Assembly (NCBI RefSeq): GCF_023145695.1
Contig: NZ_JAJHVV010000007.1
Span: 1 to 64,000 of the forward strand
From: Vibrio amylolyticus
GTDB lineage: Bacteria; Pseudomonadota; Gammaproteobacteria; Enterobacterales; Vibrionaceae
Direction of reading: 5' to 3'
Length of the DNA stretch: 64,000 bases
The notes under the pieces are model-generated. The model was not told the DNA's origin, searched no databases, and was given only the letters and a program-made list of their open reading frames with translations. Made by a program: the position numbers and the translations under genes. Below, piece by piece: positions 45,183 to 54,701 of this stretch (position 1 is its first letter; each line of letters begins with the position of its first letter).

Positions 45183-45225
45183 ATAGATTACATCTTGTTA
45201 GGAAATAAAAGGTGGATTGGATAGA

Positions 45226-46113
45226 ATGGATTGGATCGAAGGTATACGAAGCTACATTCAAGTTGTTGACCAAGGCAGTTTCAAGGGAGCGGCAATGAAG
45301 CTGAATACCACCAGTTCAGCCATCAGTAAGCGCGTTCACTCAATAGAGCAACGACTTGGGGTTCAACTTCTGCTAAGAACGACTCGGTCAGTCACTCAAA
45401 CTGAAGCAGGAGCACTTTTTTATCAACGCTCCAAAGCGCAACTTGATAGCTGGCAATCGATCGTTGATGAAACACGCAGTATTAATCAAGCACCTGTCGG
45501 CCTACTAAAAATTGGGGCGTCTCTAGCGGTTGGGTCTAAGTTCCTCGTTCAGCACTTTGATGAGTTTTTACGGCAATATCCAGATATTCGAATTCAATTG
45601 ATCACTACCACCCCAGGACAACTTCCAGAGCTTAGCCTTGACCTCTTTATCAGCCGAGAGATCGAGCAACTCAACTCATTAAGCTTTATAGCAAAGCCAC
45701 TCTTCTCCCATCAGGCCGGCTTTTACGCCTCACCGAGCTACATAAAAAAGTATGGCAAACCCGAAAACGCTGATGATCTGACGGATCATAACGTCCTTAT
45801 ATGGGGCGATCAGCCAAATAGAGAAGTCACATTATCACGAAATAAACGTCTGCATCTTTCGGGAAACTTTTCTACAACCAACCCTGAAGCGCTGTTCTAC
45901 GCCGGAAAAAGTGGTATGGGGGTGCTATTAACCAATAACTTCATGATCAAAGAGGAGCTTAATTCTGGCGCTTTAGTCCGAGTACTCCCCGATATTACCG
46001 TTGATGAAGGTACTCTCTTCGCTTACTACCCAAAATTGGAATATCAACACACACGTACTGAACTCTTTATTAACTACCTAAGAGGAAAATTGGAAACACT
46101 CAACAAGCTATAG
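45226..46113 (+). CDS. LysR-family transcriptional regulator
   Basis: The 295-residue regulator has the LysR winged helix-turn-helix at about residues 1-60 (FKGAAMKLNTTSSAISKRVH and LGVQLLLRTTRSVTQTEAG). A periplasmic-binding-like effector domain follows (about 90-295). It belongs to the AaeR/DhcR-like subgroup by its shape. I use the ATG at 45226, with AAAGGTGG about 10 nt upstream; a TTG nine nt earlier would sit too close to that site. It is divergent from the Bcr-type pump, the usual arrangement for a local regulator. Confidence 0.92.
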   Translation: MDWIEGIRSYIQVVDQGSFKGAAMKLNTTSSAISKRVHSIEQRLGVQLLLRTTRSVTQTEAGALFYQRSKAQLDSWQSIVDETRSINQAPVGLLKIGASLAVGSKFLVQHFDEFLRQYPDIRIQLITTTPGQLPELSLDLFISREIEQLNSLSFIAKPLFSHQAGFYASPSYIKKYGKPENADDLTDHNVLIWGDQPNREVTLSRNKRLHLSGNFSTTNPEALFYAGKSGMGVLLTNNFMIKEELNSGALVRVLPDITVDEGTLFAYYPKLEYQHTRTELFINYLRGKLETLNKL

Positions 46114-46348
46114 CTTGGCTTTACGTGGGGTTTCCACACTTACAGGGGAAAACACGTGCAAGAAAAACGCCAACGTAATAAGGCAAATTATTTTTGTTAA
46201 TTAACATGATGATTCATCAAAAATTAATAAAATCTTCACCTTGAATGGACCTATTCTGATTTGCAAAAAACCGTGATCTGAACCATAGTGTCTAAGTGCA
46301 TATACTCATTATAAAAAGATAAAAGTCACCACAACGTGAGATCTCAAT

Positions 46349-48193
46349 ATGGCTATGAGGCTTGAAAACACGGGGGCTATAGGCTTAGATGATGTCAACG
46401 ACACCTTGCTTATGGAAGGCTCAGCTCTGCTCGATCATGTTGCTCTAAAGTTGCATAAACAATTTCAGAGCTTCTCAACTTGTATTATAGAACTCGATAA
46501 ACTGCACTATAACGCGAAAACCCTCTCCTACGCGCAAGATAAATTCATCCAACCAAGTTTCAACTATGCGCTTACCAATACGCCCTGTGAACTCGTTGGA
46601 CAATCGGATACCGCCTATTGTGTTTTTACAGAGAACCTTCGCGAACAATTTCCTCTTGATAGTTACATCCAAGAAAATCAATTACGCGGGTATATTGGCG
46701 TTGCTTTGAAAAATCATACGGGTGAGACATTAGGCGTCCTACTCTCAACCTTCGATACAGAGATTGAGGATCCTGGAGAGCTTCTGTTTTACCACTGTTT
46801 ATTTGCCAACATTATCGTCCATAGCTTAAGAGCAAAATGGCTAGCCCAACGTTCAGATAGCTTGGTCAGTCAACTGAGTTATGAAGTGTCACATGATAGC
46901 CTCACAGGCCTGTGTAATCGTAGTTGCTTATCTGACCGTTTGGAAATTCTTAGTCAGTCGTCATCAAAACCCTTTACCCTGATTTACCTTGATGTCGACA
47001 ATTTTAAATCAATCAACGATCTACATGGAAACTATACCGGAGATCAAATACTTCGGTTTGTTGCTACCGTGATTAGCGATGCAATTTCAGAGCATAACCT
47101 TGGTTTTAGGATTGCAGGTGATGAGTTTGCTTTTATAACCTATGCCACCGACCCAATTCGAGTTTGTCATGACATTATTCATACCTTGAAGCAAGGCTAT
47201 AAAGATCCGTCACATGACGTCTCTATTTCAGTCAGCATCGGTATGACAAGAACGCAAGACCAAGTGCTAACAGCAGAACAGATGATGCTCAATGCAAGTC
47301 TTGCTCTGAAAGATTGTAAGAAGGCGACAGGCACAAAAATACGTTGTTACGACACTCAACTAAGCGCTATCTATCATCGAAAAACCCAAGTCATTAATGC
47401 GCTAAGAACAGAATTGTCTAAACCTAAAGATAAGCCCAGCGAAATCTTTGTCGCCGCCCAACCCATTGTTCATAAACATTCAACACATTGGCGATATTTT
47501 GAGATTCTTGCTAGATGGAATAGTGAACACTTGGGTACAATTTCACCAGTGGAGTTCATTGAGGCCGCCGAACAATCTGGATTAATCATAGAGCTAGGGG
47601 AGCGTATTGTTCAACTGGCCTGCGAAGCAAAAATGGAGCTTGAAAAAGGATTTGGCCATAAGGTTAAACTTGGTATTAACTGCTCTGCCCATGAGTTAAA
47701 TGGTGCTGAACGTTACATCGAACATCTAACAAGTACCATCAGTAGTTACGGCTTTGATGCCCATGACTTTGTTATTGAATTGACCGAAACGGTGTTAATT
47801 ACCCGAGGCGATGACGTACAACTTATCTTAGATAAGCTAAGAGATTTTGGCTTTACCATAGCACTGGATGATTTTGGTACTGGCTATTCAAGCCTAAACT
47901 ACCTACATACCTATCCAATTGACTGTATAAAGATTGATGCTACGTTTATTCGCAACATGCTTGATAATAAAAAGTCGGAGCGAGTAGTGAGATTGATTAT
48001 TCAATTAGCTGAGCAATTGAATGTTGCACTCGTCGCAGAGGGCGTAGAAACGATTGAAGCACTCGAGAAACTCTATTCAATGGGTTGTGTTCAAATTCAG
48101 GGCTACTACTTTTCTCGACCTGAAGTTCCTATTGCTATTGTGAATAATTACTACGATGCCGTAAATCATAAGGGGGCGATTAAATCTGCATAA
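46349..48193 (+). CDS. GAF-GGDEF-EAL cyclic-di-GMP protein
   Basis: The 614-residue cytoplasmic protein has an N-terminal GAF-like domain (about 25-165), a GGDEF domain (about 175-335) and an EAL domain (about 350-605). The cyclase motif is AGDEF (256-260), not GGDEF. The phosphodiesterase motif is EILAR (385-389), which keeps the ExLxR pattern. Other EAL residues are present: INCSAHEL, ELTET, LDDFGTGYSSLNY, EGVET and QGYYFSRP. It is therefore probably an active phosphodiesterase, with a cyclase domain of uncertain activity. Recalled gene order matches V. cholerae VCA0080 beside ShyA. Confidence 0.92.
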   Translation: MAMRLENTGAIGLDDVNDTLLMEGSALLDHVALKLHKQFQSFSTCIIELDKLHYNAKTLSYAQDKFIQPSFNYALTNTPCELVGQSDTAYCVFTENLREQFPLDSYIQENQLRGYIGVALKNHTGETLGVLLSTFDTEIEDPGELLFYHCLFANIIVHSLRAKWLAQRSDSLVSQLSYEVSHDSLTGLCNRSCLSDRLEILSQSSSKPFTLIYLDVDNFKSINDLHGNYTGDQILRFVATVISDAISEHNLGFRIAGDEFAFITYATDPIRVCHDIIHTLKQGYKDPSHDVSISVSIGMTRTQDQVLTAEQMMLNASLALKDCKKATGTKIRCYDTQLSAIYHRKTQVINALRTELSKPKDKPSEIFVAAQPIVHKHSTHWRYFEILARWNSEHLGTISPVEFIEAAEQSGLIIELGERIVQLACEAKMELEKGFGHKVKLGINCSAHELNGAERYIEHLTSTISSYGFDAHDFVIELTETVLITRGDDVQLILDKLRDFGFTIALDDFGTGYSSLNYLHTYPIDCIKIDATFIRNMLDNKKSERVVRLIIQLAEQLNVALVAEGVETIEALEKLYSMGCVQIQGYYFSRPEVPIAIVNNYYDAVNHKGAIKSA

Positions 48194-48261
48194 TTCGGTC
48201 TTCACCAGTGATGCTGATTTACTTCTCACTCTAACGCCATGTTTATTGCTTAAGAAAAATA

Positions 48262-48295
48262 AAAGCGACATTAAGACGGGTCTTAATGTCGCTTT
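48262..48295. terminator. bidirectional terminator between the GGDEF-EAL and M23 genes
   Basis: A 16-bp perfect stem (AAAGCGACATTAAGAC and its complement) closed by only GG, between convergent genes, with A/T tracts on both sides. Confidence 0.9.
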
Positions 48296-48341
48296 AAATT
48301 TTAGTCAAACCTTCACCTTTGCAAAGCTTAACCAAACAGGG

Positions 48342-49637
48342 TTAATTCAGCGCCAACTCTGACGATTGTTCGCTCAACAGAGAATCTAGCTCATCACGTC
48401 TAGCAACGAAACCGGCCATTTCTTTCTTAGGCACTGAGTTTGCCATTGGTATATTAGCGGTCATAGCATTAACGGCTCTCCCACGAATCATCAGTTCATA
48501 GTGTATATGGGGACCTGTCACACGGCCTGTACTACCAGATAAGCCGATACGCTGACCTCGACTTATCGATTGTCCTTTTCGCACCAATATTTTGCTCAAA
48601 TGTAAATAGCGAGTTTTGTAAGTACTGCCATGCTGTATTACAACATACTTACCAGCATAAGGGTGATTCCGAGTCATCACAACAACACCATCGCCAGTAG
48701 AGACAATTGGCGTGCCCGTTGGCGTTGCCCAATCAGTACCGTTATGTGGAGACACTCGCCCCGTAACAGGGTGTAAACGCTTAGGGTTAAAGCTTGAGCT
48801 TAAACGGTATGAACCATTAACCGGTTTTCTTTGAAAAGCCCGCTGTAAGCTATTTCCTTCATTATCATAGTACTGCCCGTCAATATGCAAATAAGCAGAA
48901 ACTTCTCGACCGCGATTATGGATCTTCACCGCTTTGACTTCACGATTACCGGTCAAAGCGCCATCCACGTATTGCATTGACTGGACAATCTCAAAGCGAT
49001 CACCTGCTCTTAAATCACGTGAAAAGTTAATTTTATCTTTCAGTAAAGAAACGACTTGTTCAATTTCAGAGCTACCTAAACCAACTCGATTAACAGATTG
49101 TGAGAAACTGCCATTAATTTCACCAACAATTGGAAATTCAATCCACTCACCTGGAATTCGAATCGCCTCGAAAGCGTAGTCACCATCTTCTAGCTGTGTA
49201 TAGACAACCTGCTCAACAATACTAAATTCCAACTCCATTTTAGCGAGGTCAGAGCTTTGCTCACCCTGCCAAAAGCGAAGTGTATTGCCAGGTTTTAATG
49301 TGTCTAACGCGAGGTAGTTTAAGTCCGTCTCCATAATTCGCATCATATCTTGATATCGGAACCCAAGCTGCGCGAAAATAGAGCTTAGATTGTCGCCCTG
49401 CTGGATAACGTATTCAAAATCAGGCACATCAACGATATCCACCTCGCCATCAAACATATCGCTAACCGCTTGAGAGCTCGATAAAGAGAGCTCAACGGAT
49501 CTTTGCAGTGATTTTGAATTTGTCGATGACAATAAGATTAAAGCGAAGATAGGTAAGCTGATCACAAACATTTTTTTGCGCTTAGAGAGCGCAGAGTATC
49601 GGCTTACAATTGAATTTGAACTCACAAAAAATTCCAC
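48342..49637 (-). CDS. M23 peptidoglycan DD-endopeptidase, ShyA-like
   Basis: This enzyme cuts D-Ala-DAP crosslinks to allow cell-wall expansion. The 431-residue protein has an N-terminal TM/signal anchor (about 24-40), a LysM-like/OapA domain (YVIQQGDNLSSIFAQLG, about 76-125), a linker domain and a C-terminal M23 (LytM) domain. Zn ligands are in HNGTDWA and HIHYEL, with HLS between. Length and architecture match Vibrio ShyA, and a GGDEF-EAL gene is adjacent as in V. cholerae. The coordinates use a GTG start without a clear ribosome binding site, so the N-terminus is uncertain. Confidence 0.9.
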   Translation of the reverse strand: MEFFVSSNSIVSRYSALSKRKKMFVISLPIFALILLSSTNSKSLQRSVELSLSSSQAVSDMFDGEVDIVDVPDFEYVIQQGDNLSSIFAQLGFRYQDMMRIMETDLNYLALDTLKPGNTLRFWQGEQSSDLAKMELEFSIVEQVVYTQLEDGDYAFEAIRIPGEWIEFPIVGEINGSFSQSVNRVGLGSSEIEQVVSLLKDKINFSRDLRAGDRFEIVQSMQYVDGALTGNREVKAVKIHNRGREVSAYLHIDGQYYDNEGNSLQRAFQRKPVNGSYRLSSSFNPKRLHPVTGRVSPHNGTDWATPTGTPIVSTGDGVVVMTRNHPYAGKYVVIQHGSTYKTRYLHLSKILVRKGQSISRGQRIGLSGSTGRVTGPHIHYELMIRGRAVNAMTANIPMANSVPKKEMAGFVARRDELDSLLSEQSSELALN

Positions 49638-49898
49638 GTTGAATAATATATCTGTCGGTTAGATTAAAAGTTTCTCATCAAAATGTCATCTGAGTAAAGC
49701 AAATGACGTGCAAAACTGTGTTATCCATTGGTTAGTAATATTACTTAACACTCATAGTAAGCACTTACTTAACAAGAATTTAAAAGTGATATCACAATAT
49801 TGAAAACTATTCATACCGACAGTTTTTCCTGAATTTGAGCGTCATAAAACATTGAACATTCTCAGTATTAGCAAAAGCGGGTATCAGAAAGCTATCGG

Positions 49899-50591
49899 TT
49901 ATAAAGGCGCCTCAGTTTCGCTAGGTAACACCAATTTTAAGTTATAGTTATCGCTCACCTGATAAAAGTTTTGGGTTTCCAGTTTAGCAGCAGTTGCCAT
50001 CGCCTGATCAGGCTCTCTAGTAAGAAGCTCAATGGCAATAAGTTGTTCTTTCGTTGTTACTCCTTCAGCAAGATCATCTTCAAGCTGAGCAACAATAGTG
50101 AGCGCTTCGACTTTGATTCTGTCTCCTAAAAATGCGTAGTCAGCAAGGATCATTCGATCTCTCATTGCGTCATATCGAAACAGAGCAAGATAGTGAAAAA
50201 CGCCGGTGCCCTGGTTTGATACCACAAACGGGGCAATGAAAAGTGGTTCTTTAGCAAGGGGAAATGATCGTAATAGCTCTACATCAATGAGGATATTACC
50301 GCGTGTCTTACCATCATCATACTGGCCAATCGCTTTTTGGTTCTTTTCATTGAGGTAATTAACAAACGCAAAGGCATTCGTTTCCGGCACTTGAATGGTG
50401 AGTGGATTACTTGAGTTAACGCCAAAGACTTGAGATACGATGGCATTACTTACAACCGCATGTTGAGGGAACTTCTGCAATATATCTTCATCACTCAGAC
50501 TAAAACGATAGATTCCTGCAATCACAACCAAACCTAATAGCACAATTGGAATTAGCAAAATAAGTGGAATGGGTAAACGACGTTTTTTCAT
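49899..50591 (-). CDS. hypothetical membrane-anchored protein (230 aa)
   Basis: The protein has a single N-terminal TM segment (about 10-28, after KKRR) and an exported domain of about 200 residues, so it is a type II membrane protein facing the periplasm. I do not recognise a family. It contains no cysteine. It lies 261 bp upstream of the M23 endopeptidase gene on the same strand, but the gap suggests separate transcription. Confidence 0.78.
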   Translation of the reverse strand: MKKRRLPIPLILLIPIVLLGLVVIAGIYRFSLSDEDILQKFPQHAVVSNAIVSQVFGVNSSNPLTIQVPETNAFAFVNYLNEKNQKAIGQYDDGKTRGNILIDVELLRSFPLAKEPLFIAPFVVSNQGTGVFHYLALFRYDAMRDRMILADYAFLGDRIKVEALTIVAQLEDDLAEGVTTKEQLIAIELLTREPDQAMATAAKLETQNFYQVSDNYNLKLVLPSETEAPL

Positions 50592-50713
50592 AACCAGTGA
50601 ACTCTAACTGAGAGACCTTATTAACATTGGAAAGGAACATGACTGACTCATATTCTATACTCAACAATAAACTATCACAATTTCTGTGACTATTTAGAGG
50701 TTGAGGTAAACGC

Positions 50714-51121
50714 ATGGTAAGTAAACCGTCAATTCATATCGCCGATTGTAGCTGTGGTTTGGTCAACTTGGTATGCCGAGGAGAACCCGTTCGCTCTGCT
50801 ATTTGCCACTGCTTTGAGTGCCAAAAACGAACAGGCAGTGTCTTTGGTGTACAAGCTCGATTTCTCGCTGATCAAATCTCTTACAACGGAGAGCTGACTC
50901 AGTATTCGCGTATTGCTGATTCGGGCAACCAAGTTAGCTATCACTTTTGCCCACGGTGTAGCACGACAATGCTAATAAAACTCAGCAACTCTCCTGATTC
51001 CATCGTCGTCCCCATTGGTGTGTTCACCGACCATGACTTTCCGCCTCCTAGCTTTTCTGTTTATGAACAACGAAAGCAAGGTTGGGTAAAATTTGACTGT
51101 CAAATTGAGCATTTTGACTGA
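50714..51121 (+). CDS. GFA (glutathione-dependent formaldehyde-activating)-family protein
   Basis: The 135-residue protein has the GFA zinc-binding layout: CSCG near residue 13, CHCFECQKRTGSVFG (about 32-46) and CPRCSTTM (about 80-87). The fold is shared by enzymes that capture S-hydroxymethyl-glutathione, but most bacterial members are uncharacterised, so no substrate is claimed. It is a single gene, divergent from the 230-residue membrane protein. Confidence 0.9.
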   Translation: MVSKPSIHIADCSCGLVNLVCRGEPVRSAICHCFECQKRTGSVFGVQARFLADQISYNGELTQYSRIADSGNQVSYHFCPRCSTTMLIKLSNSPDSIVVPIGVFTDHDFPPPSFSVYEQRKQGWVKFDCQIEHFD

Positions 51122-51420
51122 CTATATTCAATATCGACTCAGACAAAGTAAAAAACATACGTAACTGGACTCACCTCAGTATGTTGCCACAAGCAATGGA
51201 CAACACAAAAAACCAACATTATTTACACTAGCGATACATAACTCATGTATCATCCCATTCAACAACAAAAGAAACTGAATACTTAACGAATATTAATGAA
51301 TAATCTTGCAATGGGTGTGAGATGTGGATATTCTTATCACCAATAAACGAATATGGATGTTTAGACATTTTTAGCCACGGATATTGGCAAAATTTGACTA
51401 GTAGTAGCACGAGTAGAAAA

Positions 51421-52791
51421 ATGCAAAATCAAACTCAATCAATCGAAACGCCGAAGAGCAAAGGTAATTTCTGGATGTTTTTCATCCCATCGCTAATCGG
51501 CCTGTTCTTATTTATGGCTCCAATTAGCTATGACGGTGGTTTAACCATTCCTGTCGCTGTATTGGCCAAATCAATCCAAGCTCTATTTGGTGAATCATTA
51601 GTGTCCATCATCGTTGCAATCATTGCATTTATGTCGGTCTCTTCTCTGGTTTATAAGGTTTATCAACCGGCACCGGTAAAAAATAACGCTTTCCTACACG
51701 GACTATTCAGCCCATCACCACTTTGGCTAGCCGTAAGAGTGATCGGTGGTATTGCTGTGACACTTACCTATTTCCAAATTGGGCCAATGGCTATTTGGGA
51801 AGAAAATACTGGTGGATTGGTTTTAGAAGGACTGTTGCCTTCTCTATTTTCTGTCTTCATTTTTGCAGGTTTGCTACTTCCTCTACTACTTAACTTCGGT
51901 TTATTGGAACTGTTCGGCACGCTTCTAAGTAAAGTAATGCGCCCTGTCTTTAACCTTCCAGGCCGTAGCGCAATTGATTGTATGACATCTTGGCTTGGTG
52001 ACGGTAGCGTGGGTATATTACTTACGAGCAAACAGTACGAGAATAAGTTCTACACTCAACGTGAAGCCGCCGTTGTGGGTACTACATTCTCAGCAGTGTC
52101 GATTACTTTCAGTCTTGTCATTATCGCTCAAGTAGAGCTAGAACACCTGTTCTTGCCATTCTACGGCGCCGTGTGTTTAGCAGGCCTTGTTGCTGCGATT
52201 ATCATTCCAAGATTGCCGCCACTGAGCCGTAAAAAAGACACGTTTATTGATGGAACTAAGCGTGAAGAAGATGCTGATGTCATTCCAGCAGGCCACACAA
52301 CTCTTTCTTGGGGCCTTGAGCAAGCACGTAACAAAGCAGGCCAAGTGACATCGTTGAAATCAGTCTTCGGTGATGGTGTAAAGAACGCCATTGATATGGT
52401 ATTCGGTGTACTTCCAGTTGTTATGGGCTTAGGTACGATTGCACTCGTTATTGCTGAGTACACCTCTGTATTCACCATTCTTGGAATGCCATTTATCCCA
52501 TTCCTTGAATTACTGGGTATCCCAGAAGCAGTACAAGCATCACAAACCATTGTGGTGGGGTTTGCTGATATGTTTATCCCTGCAATTCTAGCGGCTTCTA
52601 TTGATAATGAAATGACGCGTTTTGTTATTGCGGCAATGTCTGTTACACAGCTGATTTACATGTCTGAAGTGGGTGCTCTACTACTTGGTAGCCGTATTCC
52701 AGTGAACATTTTAGAACTGTTCATTATCTTTATTCTACGTACCCTGATTACTTTGCCAGTGATTGCGGGTGTTGCTCACCTTATTTTTTAA
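51421..52791 (+). CDS. YjiH family (Gate-domain) membrane protein
   Basis: The 456-residue inner-membrane protein has about 10-11 hydrophobic segments and belongs to the YjiH/nucleoside-recognition (Gate) family. Landmarks are FFIPSLIGLFLFMAPISYDG, the PGRSAIDCMTSWLGDGSVG gate motif and the second-gate VVGFADMFIPAILAASID. The substrate is unknown; it may transport nucleoside-like or dicarboxylate compounds. I use the ATG at 51421, which lies just before the hydrophobic core; the frame extends 33 codons upstream without support. Confidence 0.88.
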   Translation: MQNQTQSIETPKSKGNFWMFFIPSLIGLFLFMAPISYDGGLTIPVAVLAKSIQALFGESLVSIIVAIIAFMSVSSLVYKVYQPAPVKNNAFLHGLFSPSPLWLAVRVIGGIAVTLTYFQIGPMAIWEENTGGLVLEGLLPSLFSVFIFAGLLLPLLLNFGLLELFGTLLSKVMRPVFNLPGRSAIDCMTSWLGDGSVGILLTSKQYENKFYTQREAAVVGTTFSAVSITFSLVIIAQVELEHLFLPFYGAVCLAGLVAAIIIPRLPPLSRKKDTFIDGTKREEDADVIPAGHTTLSWGLEQARNKAGQVTSLKSVFGDGVKNAIDMVFGVLPVVMGLGTIALVIAEYTSVFTILGMPFIPFLELLGIPEAVQASQTIVVGFADMFIPAILAASIDNEMTRFVIAAMSVTQLIYMSEVGALLLGSRIPVNILELFIIFILRTLITLPVIAGVAHLIF

Positions 52792-52844
52792 AGGCTGGCG
52801 ATAGCAAATACGATGAGCAGTAACCACACTGAACATTGAGATAG

Positions 52845-52871
52845 AAAGCCTCGCTAAGCCGAGGCTTTTTT
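52845..52871 (+). terminator. intrinsic terminator of the yjiH-like gene
   Basis: The 9-bp stem AAAGCCTCG/CGAGGCTTT has a 6-nt loop and runs into TTT. It lies about 55 nt past the stop. Confidence 0.88.
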
Positions 52872-52891
52872 ACAACTAAAAACAGATCCAA

Positions 52892-52928
52892 CTCATGAGT
52901 ATGCATAACAAGACCGCGTACTCATGAG
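52892..52928. repeat. inverted repeat upstream of the CdgA-like operon
   Basis: Perfect 10-nt arms CTCATGAGTA (52892-52901) and TACTCATGAG (52919-52928) with a 17-nt spacer. Each arm also contains the palindrome CTCATGAG. It has no T run. It lies about 120 bp before the next gene and could be a regulator site. Confidence 0.5.
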
Positions 52929-53046
52929 GAATTCATTACTATTTGATGTAAAACTCAACAGTATCCCTTATACTTAACGTTAGTTTTTACTCTATTCTTG
53001 ACTCATATAACGTCTGGATTTAGCTAACCTATTTGAGGTCTGTCGA

Positions 53047-53517
53047 ATGAAATGGATTTTCTCGATTCTTCTCCTATTAAGCTTTTCTTCTCAAGCAACA
53101 CCACTTGTCATCCGTTTAGCTGATGATAGCTCCATAACACTCTCTTACGATCAAATTAGCCAAGAAATTCCTGCTAATTCATTCACCACTAAACTACCTT
53201 GGTATAAAGAACCTAAATCATACAAAGGAATGCGGGTAACCGATTTAATGAGTTACTTAGATAAGGAAACGAGCTCTATTAGTGCCGTCTCTTTTATTGC
53301 ACTTAATGATTATGCGGCGACATCAAATATCAATGACATTTTGAAGTATGAGCCGATTATTGCGTACATGATTGATGAAAAAAAAATGAAAGTACGAAAT
53401 AAAGGGCCGTATTGGTTGGTCTTTAATGTCGATAAGTATCCAGAGATTGGTAATGATGTTTTTTATACTCAAATGGTATGGCAAATTGACGAAGTTATCA
53501 TTCACTCTAACCCTTAG
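53047..53517 (+). CDS. periplasmic protein with pterin-binding-domain-like fold, partner of a diguanylate cyclase
   Basis: The 156-residue protein has a signal peptide (about 1-17, cleavage near SSQAT). The rest resembles the sulfite-oxidase-type molybdopterin-binding domain: YKGMRVTDLMSYL, FIALNDYAATSN and KGPYWLVFNVDKYPE. It contains no cysteine, so it cannot ligate molybdenum in the usual way and may be a non-enzymatic sensor. It is 27 nt upstream of a GGDEF gene whose product has a periplasmic domain. Recalled V. cholerae gene order VCA0075-VCA0074 (cdgA) is the same. Confidence 0.8.
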   Translation: MKWIFSILLLLSFSSQATPLVIRLADDSSITLSYDQISQEIPANSFTTKLPWYKEPKSYKGMRVTDLMSYLDKETSSISAVSFIALNDYAATSNINDILKYEPIIAYMIDEKKMKVRNKGPYWLVFNVDKYPEIGNDVFYTQMVWQIDEVIIHSNP

Positions 53518-53544
53518 CTGATGTAAGTGAGTATCTGATATCAT

Positions 53545-54621
53545 ATGAAGACTTTTCTATCTAGATCAAAGACATTACTGATTGTACTTTCAATCATATT
53601 GATCATCGCTAACTTTTATCTTTTGTCCTCGACTCGTGATTTAACAAAGTCTTATACCAATCAACAAAATCAAGCCACCTGGTTCTTATTCCAACTCATG
53701 AAAGAGTTCTCAGAACTACGGTCTGTCTCTCCCTATATGCTCGAAGGGGAAAAAGAGTTCGAGAGAACGTGGCTGAAATACGAATTGACCTGGAGCCGAT
53801 TCGATATTCTTCTATATAATCAAGAATCTCATCAATTCATGGCACTTAAAGGGGCTCAAGCGTTCTTTGAATTACTTTTTTCACGCTTTAAAAAGGTTGA
53901 AGAACACCTTGAGCAAGCCACTGACATTGAGCGTTTAAGTGCAGTCAATCGAGATTTTGATCTTATCTATAACGAGATGGTGACGTTTATAAATGAAAAT
54001 TATCGTTTAAAGAACCCTCTCCATAAGAAAAGAATCGAACAAGCTCAACAGCTTGCGTATATTCAATATCTACTGATGATGTTGTTATTTAGCTGTATTG
54101 CCCTCGTGAGTTATATTTTTTATAAAGAGTCGAAGCAACACAAAAAGCTAGCCTACACTGACACCTTGACCGGCATTCCAAATCGATTCTCCTTATTTGA
54201 GTCCTTAGAAGAAAGCAGAAAAGAATCAGCTTTCACACTGTTTCTCCTCGATCTTAATGGCTTTAAATCTGTCAATGATAGCTTTGGGCATCAGGCGGGG
54301 GATGAAGCGCTTTCTCAGATTGCTTGGCGACTGACTAACATGATTTTAATCGATCAATACAAAGCTTACCGTATGGGCGGTGATGAATTTGCCATTATTT
54401 TAAGATCAAATCTTCCTGACGATATTCACAATATAATCAGCCAAATAGAAGCGTGTTTTGAAGAAACTATTCAGCTCGAAGGTGGCTACAATGTTCGCTT
54501 AGGATGCAGTGTCGGTACAAGCAGTTACCCAGACGACACTATGGAAATCAGTCAATTGATCTCTATTGCGGATCATAATATGTATAAAATGAAAAAAACC
54601 GATAAAAAAGGCGCCTCTTAA
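53545..54621 (+). CDS. membrane-bound diguanylate cyclase, CdgA-like
   Basis: The 358-residue protein has TM1 (about 10-28), a helical periplasmic domain (about 30-165), TM2 (about 170-190) and a C-terminal GGDEF domain. The active site MGGDEF is intact, as is DTLTGIPNR. The RxxD product-inhibition motif expected five residues before GGDEF is absent. It should therefore make c-di-GMP without feedback inhibition. It lies 27 nt after the small periplasmic-protein gene, which probably modulates it. Confidence 0.92.
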   Translation: MKTFLSRSKTLLIVLSIILIIANFYLLSSTRDLTKSYTNQQNQATWFLFQLMKEFSELRSVSPYMLEGEKEFERTWLKYELTWSRFDILLYNQESHQFMALKGAQAFFELLFSRFKKVEEHLEQATDIERLSAVNRDFDLIYNEMVTFINENYRLKNPLHKKRIEQAQQLAYIQYLLMMLLFSCIALVSYIFYKESKQHKKLAYTDTLTGIPNRFSLFESLEESRKESAFTLFLLDLNGFKSVNDSFGHQAGDEALSQIAWRLTNMILIDQYKAYRMGGDEFAIILRSNLPDDIHNIISQIEACFEETIQLEGGYNVRLGCSVGTSSYPDDTMEISQLISIADHNMYKMKKTDKKGAS

Positions 54622-54647
54622 CCTAGTGCTAAACCTCATACCTAAAA

Positions 54648-54678
54648 GAAAACCCAAGTAAAATACACTTGGGTTTTC
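54648..54678. terminator. bidirectional terminator
   Basis: The 12-bp perfect stem GAAAACCCAAGT/ACTTGGGTTTTC has a 7-nt loop, between the convergent cyclase and DUF4382 genes. Confidence 0.9.
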
Positions 54679-54701
54679 ATTACTCAAAATGCTGACCTTT
54701 C

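Noticed and set aside
52161..52550. 129-codon minus-strand ORF inside the yjiH-like gene
   Set aside because: Antisense shadow of a conserved membrane protein.
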